From Acanthosepion pharaonis (lineage: Eukaryota > Mollusca > Cephalopoda > Sepiida > Sepiidae): DNA of 64,000 bases. Below are positions 56,330 through 64,000 of the stretch, piece by piece (position 1 is the stretch's first letter; every line of letters begins with the position of its first letter). The notes beneath the pieces were generated by a model that saw only the letters and a program-made list of their open reading frames with translations, searched no databases and was not told the DNA's origin. Made by a program: the position numbers and the translations under genes. The stretch covers positions 55,001 through 119,000 of the forward strand of contig CAHIKZ030005495.1 of NCBI GenBank assembly GCA_903632075.3, written 5' to 3'.

Positions 56330-56940
56330 GTTTTCCCCGGCGTTCGGACACGATTTAAAATATAAGTGTCCGTTCTTCACCTGTTTGTTGCGTTTCTGCC
56401 TTCACCCAGTTCACGTTTCTGTAATGAAGGATACCTTTCTCATTCTAACAAAAAGAATTTGTGGCTTGGTCGAGGGGAATGGGCGGTTTTGCCCATGTGC
56501 ATGAAGAGGACTGATATGACATAACAGTTTAGTACTCTTGTTTCTTAATAAATTGCCTAACATTGAGAAGGTTATCCCAATGCTCATTCGTGATAAACTC
56601 AGCATCAATCAATCTTCTTCATCCAGCGTTCACTGACACTGAGGAATACTGGTAATACATAACTGTTTGGTGCTCTTTTTTTTTTTTTTTTGTTTCTAAC
56701 GAAATGTTTCTGTTTTTTAATAAATTGCCTAACTTTTGGAAGGCTATCTCAATGCCCCTTCGTGATAGTCTCAGCATCAATCAATTCTCTTCCTCCAGTG
56801 TTCACTGCCATTGAGGAGTACTGGTATCACATAACAGTTTAGTACTATTTTCTTTGTTTCCAACGAAATGTTCTTGTTTCTTAATATCTTGCCTAGCTTT
56901 TTATCTGCTGCTATTTTAACGAGCCTTTCAAGGTACTGAT
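56330..56940 (-). pseudogene. RTE-like LINE segment repeated about three times
   Basis: The minus strand reads, unit after unit, FQKLGNLLKNRNISLETKK, YVIPVLLNGSEHWRKR, then SYVLPVFLSVSERWMKK and SIGITFSMLGNLLRNKS. This is the family segment 'IAxxAFQKLGxxLRNRxISLETKKRVLNCYVIPVLLYGSE' tandemly repeated with a period of about 155-180 bp. Confidence 0.65.
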
Positions 56941-57867
<927 letters not shown>

Positions 57868-57884
57868 TTATTTTAGGATATTAA

Positions 57885-58711
57885 AACAAAAAAACATGTT
57901 AAAATCGCTACAGAGTTACAATTATGTTTCAACTCTACAAATGTGTCGCTTCGGCGTATGGTAGACTACTGGCTAGTGAAGGATTATTTTAATTTCAAAA
58001 AGCAGAATACTTCCTCTTTTTTCTTGAGAAAAAACAGAATTAAAAATAGGCTTGAGAACATTACCGTGATTAAGCAATTGAATGTAACCAACGCTAAATT
58101 CAAACTTACCAAAAAAAAAATTATTATATCGGTCATGACACGAAGTTGCCAGCATATAAATCCTATCCAATTTCATTATGGACATGGTTGCATTATTTCG
58201 TAAGATGTATAGAACGTCCCAACTTTCCTAAGAAGTAAAAGTGAAAAAGGCAGGGGAAGTAATTTAGCATAATGCCAACTAGTTATATGCTCGGTCAGCT
58301 ACCTACATACAATTGTGTAGTTAATAAATAAAAGGCACCTTTAACAAACTGGTAAATAATCGTTTGAAAAATAAAAAAAGATCATAAATACAAAATTACT
58401 TTAGCAAATTAATATGCAACCGTTAAGTAAAGAGCATCCATGTAAGATGTTAATCATACTAACTAATCAATGTAAATGTTAATAATACTAAGTAACACAT
58501 GTGCATCCATATAAGATGTTAATAATACTAACTAAACATCAATACAGAGCTATATTAAATCAAAATGAATCTTACAAATAGAATAGTAAGCCATATAAGT
58601 TGCATCACATTTCATCTACTGATTATTACTATAAGAAAAAGTATTATCAAATTTAAAGTTTAAACATATTGTAAGATAAAAGATAGACTATACCTACAAT
58701 TTGCAGTCAAT
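57885..58711 (-). mobile_element. Penelope-like element 3' region with hammerhead-like end
   Basis: On the minus strand, downstream of the GIY-YIG fragment, sequence runs to CCGAAGCGACACATTTGTAG and TTGAAACATAATTG (57954-57920), ending TGTAGCGATTTTAACATG. That wording parallels 685-727 and 60021-60050, where GAAAC is followed by TTTGTAGTGATT. An (AC/AT)n tract follows. An 86-codon plus-strand frame here (57943-58203) has no domain. Confidence 0.45.
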
Positions 58712-58978
58712 TCACTTCTTTGGTTTAATAAGGAGTTTTACTAATTTTTCATGCAAGCATAGAAAACCGGGTTCATTTAAAGGTCTACATGTTCTAGCTT
58801 TTTAAATAAAATTCCATTTTACCTTAGGAGTTTTATTAATTTCTTTTAAATTCCAAAAATATTTAGAAAGATATGTACTATTTTTATAAGTACTACTGAT
58901 GAAGAATAAGATATGTTGGAAACACCTAGTCTTAAAAGAATTCTTAGTACTACCATTATAAAATATTTTAACAGTTGG
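58712..58978 (-). pseudogene. Penelope-type GIY-YIG endonuclease fragment
   Basis: The minus-strand frame reads PTVKIFYNGSTKNSFKTRCF, then KNSTYLSKYFWNLKEINKTP, then KVKWNFI, a stop, KARTCRPLNEPGFLCLHEK and LLIKPKK before a final stop. YNGST corresponds to the YIGST part of GIY-YIG, followed by FKTRxxxH and LSKYIWxLK. This is the C-terminal endonuclease domain of Penelope-like retroelements. The GIY half is missing, the catalytic Arg region is present, and one internal stop (TAA) disables it. Confidence 0.8.
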
Positions 58979-59036
58979 ATTCTCTATTGTATAAATAGTA
59001 CTTAATATAAAGATATTTTAAAATGTATAAATATTT

Positions 59037-59042
<6 letters not shown>

Positions 59043-59093
<51 letters not shown>
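59043..59093. repeat. (TA)n microsatellite
   Basis: Uninterrupted run just upstream (minus sense) of the GIY-YIG fragment. Confidence 0.95.
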
Positions 59094-59096
<3 letters not shown>

Positions 59097-59194
59097 AACA
59101 ATAAAAAAAATATTAAAAAATTGAAATCTTCAGACACACTGGGTTGTAGATTAATATTCTTTCGTTTTTTTATTATTATTTCATTTAGATTCCT

Positions 59195-59235
59195 CGACTA
59201 GTTTAGGCCAAAATGGCCATCATCGGGAGGAGAAA
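59195..59235 (-). other. Degenerate hammerhead-like motif
   Basis: The minus strand reads CCGATGATGGCC, ATTTT, GGCCTAAAC. Compared with CTGATGA...GAAAC it has C for U and U for G at two core positions, so it is inactive if it ever was a ribozyme. It lies 5' of the GIY-YIG fragment. Confidence 0.35.
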
Positions 59236-59270
59236 TATTTCTGCTTGCTGGTAGCAGTAAGAGTCTCTGC

Positions 59271-59273
<3 letters not shown>

Positions 59274-59361
<88 letters not shown>
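59274..59361. repeat. (AT)n(GT)n compound microsatellite
   Basis: TA run to 59320, then TG repeats. Confidence 0.95.
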
Positions 59362-59363
<2 letters not shown>

Positions 59364-59985
59364 ATAGAGAGTAAACGCGATGATGAGTAACATGAAGTCT
59401 AATGACCATTTGAGGAAAAAGAAAGAAATAGAAATAGAGTTAAGAAAAGAAAAGAATGAAAAACCTCCCTTCTCCGAAGAAAAGGAAAGAAGAGAAAAAC
59501 GAAGTCGTGTAATCAAAATTAACTAATACAAAGAAAAGGAAAAGAAAAAAGAAAAGGAAAAAAGAAAGGAAGACACTAGAAGTTGTTGATAACAATTCAA
59601 CCAATGAAAAAAACGTTAACATTACGATAGAAGTCATATGACAAAGTTACAAAATCTAACCGGATTGTAACAGAGTAGAGAATATGTTTGATACAATGTA
59701 TCGGTTAAGTCTTTTTAAACGTTCTGAAAGAAACTAACATATTATTCAACAAAATTAAACATAGTATGCAAATAAAAGAAGAAGAAGTAAAAACATTAAA
59801 CATACAAAAATAACAAATTAACTATACAAAACCTTTTCTCATCCTCTTCTATTTTCTGCTTTAACCTGCATATTTTTTTCTTTTCCATTTATGGGAATTC
59901 TTTTTATTTCTTCCTAAATTTTAAAAATGTAAAAAGAAGTGATGTTTCATAAGTAGCACTTTTAAATGAAATTGTTTATAACCAT
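59362..59985. other. No recognised feature; purine-rich 59405-59590
   Basis: AGAAAAGGAAAAG-type purine-rich stretch, otherwise AT-rich. Confidence 0.45.
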
Positions 59986-59989
59986 CTTT

Positions 59990-60050
59990 ATCCACCAACT
60001 GATGAGATGCTTTAGGCATCGAAACAAATATGCATCTTTGTAGTGATTAC
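59990..60050 (+). ncRNA. Hammerhead ribozyme-like motif
   Basis: CTGATGA (59999-60005), a perfect 5-bp stem II GATGC/GCATC with TTTAG loop (60006-60020), GAAA (60021-60024), and stem III CAAA/TTTG (60025-60028 with 60037-60040) closed by A60024-U60041. The cleavage position is A60042 in a GUA triplet. All core bases of a type I hammerhead are present. Stem I (59991-59998 with 60043-60050) is weak, with only about three pairs. Such ribozymes occur at the ends of Penelope-like elements. Activity is not shown. Confidence 0.55.
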
Positions 60051-60350
60051 TTGTTTGTACGTATGTAATAACTTTTAATATATGTGTATATGTGTTTATA
60101 CACATATACTTGATATTCGAAAAAATTGTCTATTAAAGCGGCTAGTCAATCCCTGCTGCAGGCACCTGTTCAGGCTTATTTGTGTTTATTCAACACGCAC
60201 AGAGCCCACCTGTGGTTTATACGGCAACTATGCTGACTGGAATTTAGATATAGTTTGTGGGGGAGGGCGAATTATATAGTGCGATCAACAATTTGAACAA
60301 GGCCAACCCGGTAACGATGAATTGTGACTTTGTGCTGACAGAACCGTCGG
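60051..60350. other. No recognised feature
   Basis: A 65-codon plus-strand frame (60082-60279) has no domain I can name. Confidence 0.4.
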
Positions 60351-60354
60351 CAAT

Positions 60355-60582
60355 TTCTTGATTTTACTTAGAAGGCTTGGGTCAACACGTGGTATTAAAC
60401 AGGAAATAGAACAAGACCAGTGCGATTTCGTTATAGACACTGGAACAAGGAATGCAATATTTCTGTTCAGAATGTTAGAAAGTGCAATACAAATGCAGGA
60501 TGTGTACCTGTGTTTTATAGATTATGCGAAAGCTCTTGATAAAGTACGTCCCAAAGAAGTGTTAACATATTTGTGAGGTACT
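60355..60582 (+). pseudogene. RTE-like LINE reverse transcriptase, N-terminal palm fragment
   Basis: The 72-codon frame reads GIKQEIEQDQCDFVIDTGTR, then NAIFLFRMLESAIQMQDVY and LCFIDYAKALDKVRPKEVL. It matches RT blocks 1-2 of the RTE-type pol (family 'EEQCGFVxxxGTxxAIFxLRxxxERAIExQxxVYxCFIDYxKAFDxV'), including motif A Asp in FID. KAL replaces KAF. It ends at a stop after about 75 residues. It is upstream, in family order, of the tails found elsewhere. Confidence 0.8.
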
Positions 60583-60845
60583 GATTGTACTTGTTTCCGC
60601 ATTCAACTGAGATCGATTGAGCCGCCGGCTCCTTCAAACGAATTTGTCGCATCTGAACGAAAGCCGACCAAGCGTAGCAGTCGTCGTATTCATTCGGACG
60701 CGCGAATTCATTGTAGGTGTTTCAGTGGGAATTTGGATTCATAAGCGGTGCCCCCGTCACATGTAGATACCGTTCAGTATAATGCGATCCGGACAAGTTA
60801 GCCAGGCAGGTTTGCGGCTTAGGTTGGTTTAAATTCAGTTCTCTA
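60583..60845. other. No recognised feature
   Basis: Mixed DNA with moderate GC, no domain. Confidence 0.4.
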
Positions 60846-60847
60846 CT

Positions 60848-61035
60848 CCTGGACTGGTTGCCAACCAAAGCTATAGGACCCTGTCGATCCTGCTGTTTTA
60901 CTCATAGCTTGGGGAGAGAATAGATAGATTAACCTCAAGAGTGTTAGCCCATAAGTGAATGTAACGAACTCGACTGGAATTCGAACTCGGCTCTCCGATT
61001 CCTCAATCCGAGTTGCTAACCGTGCCTCCCTGAGG
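60848..61035 (-). mobile_element. tRNA/body part of chimeric SINE family, antisense
   Basis: Minus-strand B-box-like GGAATTCGAACTCG... on plus, with AGAGCCGAGTTCGAATTCC when reversed, and the body CTCCCCAAGCTATGAG. It matches 34895-35066, including the CCAAAGCTATAG end. No 5S head. Confidence 0.65.
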
Positions 61036-61074
61036 ATATAAGAATGATCTAAAAACTACGCTCTGAAGTAAACC

Positions 61075-61260
61075 ACCTGCACTCACTGCCATACAGGAAG
61101 ACAGATTTCATGTAAAAGTTTAACACTCTTTTCTTTGTTTCTAGCGAAGTTTTTTTTCTATTTCTTAATACACTGCTTAGCTTTTGGAAGGCATCTTTGG
61201 CTATCCAAAGACGCCTTCAGATTTCAGTGTCAGATTTTTGTCCTCTGTTAAAACACTTAC
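61075..61260 (-). pseudogene. RTE-like LINE fragment, antisense
   Basis: The minus strand reads RRLWIAKDAFQKLSSVLRN, then KKTSLETKKRVLNFYMK and SVFLYGSECRW. It is colinear with 42440-42600 and the 56.5 kb units. Confidence 0.75.
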
Positions 61261-61464
61261 TAGATATTTACATTTCTGCACTTAAAAAATTCAAATTATG
61301 GACTTACACCTAGGAAATCTCTGGTTGCAGTCAAATATTACAGAATGTTACCTTCTTTCAATGTTAATTCGTAATTCAGATGAGCACACACAGACACGCT
61401 CTCCCACACACAAACATTATGAAGACCTCTATGCAGGCTACTGTCTGAGGGCAGACGACTAAAC

Positions 61465-61630
61465 CGGCTACTACACTCCAATATCTAGCGTGTGAGGCGG
61501 ATTATAGAGACCCTATAGGATGAAAAATATAACAAAAGTCAGAAGCACTTATGACGACCAGCTAAACAGAGGTGGTGCCTCAATAAATCACCGTGGAGAA
61601 GGCAACGGGAAACTGCTCCACTAAGTATTT
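61465..61630 (+). repeat. Direct repeat, copy 1
   Basis: GTGTGAGGCGGATTATAG, TATAGGATGAAAAATA, GTCAGAAGCACTTATGACG and GGTGGTGCCTCAATAA match copy 2 at 61972-62135, 507 bp away. The intervening 340 bp are GC-richer and unrecognised. Confidence 0.8.
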
Positions 61631-61971
61631 TACTCTGTCTCTGACGAGTTGTGACACAAAGTGATTTTAAGGTGGGGACCCGAGCGCTTACACCCGGGCC
61701 AGGAGCAAAAATTACCCACATCCCCCCACCCCCCAACAGTTGGTTGCGCTGGCGTCGGTGTGAGCAGCGACCACTCTCTCTGGTGCAATGAGAGGGCGAG
61801 ACCTCGGGCAGCTTTTTCCTAGGGCTGGGCACCTCTCAGTATATTTTTCTTTAATTGCGACTCTGTCCTTTGACGAAGTCGCCCTTGAGTTCACTCTGCC
61901 CAAAGACAGAGACGCAACTGAGAGATGATAAATAGATGTGTAACAAACCCCTCGAGAGAGTGATTTAACCC

Positions 61972-62135
61972 CTCTCCAACATCTGTAGCGTATGAGGCGG
62001 ATTGTAGCAACCCTGTAGGATGAAAAATAAGCCATAACAAAGGTCAGAAGCACTCTTGACGACCAGCTAAATAGAGGCGGTGCCTCAATAAGACACCGCG
62101 GAGGAGGCAACTGGGAAACCAGTCCACTATCAATT
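61972..62135 (+). repeat. Direct repeat, copy 2
   Basis: Same order of blocks as copy 1 with about 15 differences and small indels. Both are too short and internal to prove LTRs; TG...CA ends were not found. Confidence 0.8.
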
Positions 62136-63190
62136 CCAACAAATAGTGATAGGCAGAGTGAATGGTATCTTTCAAACGTTAAGTAAAGAAACAAGAAAAT
62201 TTCATTAAAAACAAAGAAGAAAATATTTAACTGTTATAGAATTAGGAAGGCTGTAGTTAGAGAGTGTATCGAAGGAACAGAAGACTAGGTAGGGAAAAAT
62301 AAAGAAGCGGTTTATTAAATTTTCATATATAGAACGGGTAAACATGAGTAAATCAAGTTCTCCTCAAATCCTACTCTAATATAGCTACTTGCCATATTTA
62401 TAAGTAGGAGCTGTCCATTGTCAGAGTAGTGAGGAAGAGCAGGAAGTACGCTGAGTCCTAATCTACAACAAAAACTAATGCAATTCGTACACCTTTATCC
62501 TCAAGAAAGACCTAAATATTAATATTAATACTAGACAAATATTACTATTAATAATAGTTAAATCCGTGTAAACAATATTAAAATAATATATAGCATTAAT
62601 TGTGAAGCAAAGCTGAAAATATCTCGAGATATTATAGAAATAGAGCAATCTAACAAATATTCGTTATCTTCCACTTATAAAAGTGAAGGCATTATAAAAT
62701 GTATGTTTTTTTTAAATGACAATTTCTAATGTCTTACATGTATAGATTTTTATATTTCTTATTTATATTTACTTCTTCTTGTCATTCAGGCATTTTTAAT
62801 GACAATATTTGAAGCGTTGTTCAACATTGCAAAACGTTACTTCAGCAACTCGTGACGCCATCTTTGCTTCTTGTTCATCCCTTCGAAATGGCAGGATAGA
62901 AACATAAGCCAGTACAAATTCATCTTTGAATATTTTTTTGTTTTTTTTCCTAGTTCATGTCTTCGTTTAAACAGGCTGTAAGCTAAACGTTTTTCTTTTT
63001 TTTCTACAAATGTTAGAAAACCTTCGAAGATGAAGACTTTTTATTTTGCAATAACGAAGTAAAGAGAAAGTGCAAATAAATCGTAATTTTGTTTTTCGAA
63101 TGAGTCTTGACTTTGTACAAATCTGTGTGCGCCTAAAGAAGAAATATATCTTCCAAATTCTGGATGCCTGAAAGAGGAAAACTTTCGTTA
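62136..63190. other. No recognised feature
   Basis: AT-rich DNA with no domain or window-internal repeat that I recognise. Confidence 0.4.
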
Positions 63191-63194
63191 ATAA

Positions 63195-63560
63195 CAAAGA
63201 AAACAGTTCTGAAATGTTACGTCATATCAATCCTATTCTATGTCAGTGAATACTAAACAATTTTTTCCCAAATGAAAAGAAAACGTAGGGCTATAGAAAA
63301 GAATGTTGAGAATACCATGGACGAAGCATGTTATCAATGGGGAAGTTTTAAGCAAAATGGGAACAAAAAGGAGACTTTTTTTTTAGAATCAGAGAGAGTT
63401 GGAATTTTTGGGATAGATAATGAACCGGGAATGAGGGAAGATAATAAAAAGACTAATATTGCTAAGAGCTACAAAGGATAGGAAATTGAGAGAAAAACTG
63501 AACCTATTACGTCCTGAAGGGTCAAGGCGCGTAGAAGAAAACGAGAACAAATATGATCTC
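63195..63560 (+). pseudogene. RTE-like LINE pol fragment
   Basis: It reads KTVLKCYVISILFYVSEY, then FSQMKRKRRAIEKNVENTMD, then a degraded IAKSYKG.EIE end. It is colinear with 22440-22840 but with internal deletions. Confidence 0.7.
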
Positions 63561-63597
63561 GGGTTAGCAAAACAGAAAAACATACCGAGATAGATAG

Positions 63598-64000
63598 TGT
63601 TATAGTCCGGTTCCTTGTACCACGGTGATAGTCCAAAGTAGAATTAATAAAGAAGAACCCGAACACAGGTATGGAATAACACAGATATATTACAAACAGG
63701 AATATATACAGAGAAGTAGAAGTGTTAGTATGAACAATCAGGTTTAGTAGAGAGAACAATGTAATCTCGACCAGTATTACTATTCCAATGTCTTGCAGTA
63801 ATTGTCGGAACGCGACTCTGTTTCGGACTGCCTCTGACTCGGCCCTTGACTCGACTAGAACTACTGACGATATTCAGTCACCCCCGCCACTGGGGCATCA
63901 TGTGACACAAGGTCGGTTATTTAATGTGGGATATCCGAGTCCGTGGGCACGGACCAAAAATAGGCCCATTGAACCCATATAAACGGGTTCAGGAACGGTT
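63598..64000. mobile_element. LTR copy, truncated by the window end
   Basis: It begins TGTTATAGTCCGGTTCC and follows the 2922-3465 LTR through GGCATCATGTGACACAAGG and ATATAAACGGGTTC. It holds an extra ~50 bp (about 63750-63800) absent from the first copy. Whether it is a solo LTR or one end of a full element lies beyond the window. Confidence 0.75.

Noticed and set aside
58895..58925. CTGATGAAG...GAAAC on the plus strand
   Set aside because: It lies antisense to GIY-YIG coding sequence, and the putative stem II does not pair.

Overview
The window looks like repeat-dense, gene-poor nuclear DNA of an animal, most likely a coleoid cephalopod (octopus type). This is an inference. It rests on strong A+T richness, many (TA)n, (GT)n and (ATT)n tracts, several tRNA- and 5S-derived SINE families, decayed RTE, Tx1-like, CR1/Jockey-like and Penelope-like retroelements, non-autonomous Helitrons, and the near absence of sustained reading frames outside repeats. 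I find no complete protein-coding gene, rRNA operon, functional tRNA gene or CRISPR array. The window is best read as intergenic or deep intronic DNA.

Layout. 0-6 kb: two foldback hairpins among (AT)n tracts, an RTE tail, an element with satellite-like inverted ends, a solo LTR inside an (ATT)n tract, and a SINE with a class II tRNA-like head. 6-10.2 kb: a 5S/tRNA chimeric SINE, two antisense RTE tails, a SINE-like unit carrying a small conserved peptide, Helitron copy A, and a Penelope-like RT fragment. 10.2-15.7 kb: AT-rich dispersed repeats, a GIY-YIG C-terminal fragment, a Tx1-type 3' UTR and a polypyrimidine minisatellite. 15.7-20 kb: mostly unrecognised, with one 5S/tRNA SINE. 20-24 kb: a tRNA-SINE, a 27-bp minisatellite with higher-order structure that is open over 483 codons, RTE copies and a Tigger-like MITE. 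24.7-30.5 kb: a tandem 5S/tRNA SINE pair, a CR1/Jockey-type RT tail, a Tx1-type 3' UTR split by Helitron copy B, a long decayed Tx1-type ORF2 and a class II tRNA SINE. 30.5-41.3 kb: dispersed repeats, an inverted SINE pair, a seven-unit composite tandem array, a U2-snRNA-like fragment next to a relative of the array unit, and an internally deleted LTR element. 41.3-48.8 kb: opposed LINE fragments, a near-identical pair of RTE tails, Helitron copy C, another LINE tail, a SINE and a CCAAT/TATA-rich segment. 50.4-56.9 kb: a roughly 90-bp minisatellite interrupted by a Tc1-like transposon, a 195-bp tandem array with a recent 465-bp duplication, a lone 83-codon ORF abutting a strong hairpin, a five-unit tandem tRNA-like array and a three-unit RTE-segment array. 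57.4-64 kb: compound microsatellites, a Penelope GIY-YIG fragment, a hammerhead-like core, RTE fragments, a SINE, a direct-repeat pair and a second LTR copy running off the end.

The elements do not form a pathway. They record successive insertions: Helitron B into a Tx1 3' UTR, the Tc1-like element into a minisatellite, the LTR into (ATT)n, and an RTE tail into a dispersed AT-rich repeat. Several RNA polymerase III-type or small-RNA-derived modules (5S, two or three tRNA types, U2) recur, sometimes in tandem. Positions of degenerate elements are approximate to about 10-30 bases unless termini are stated.
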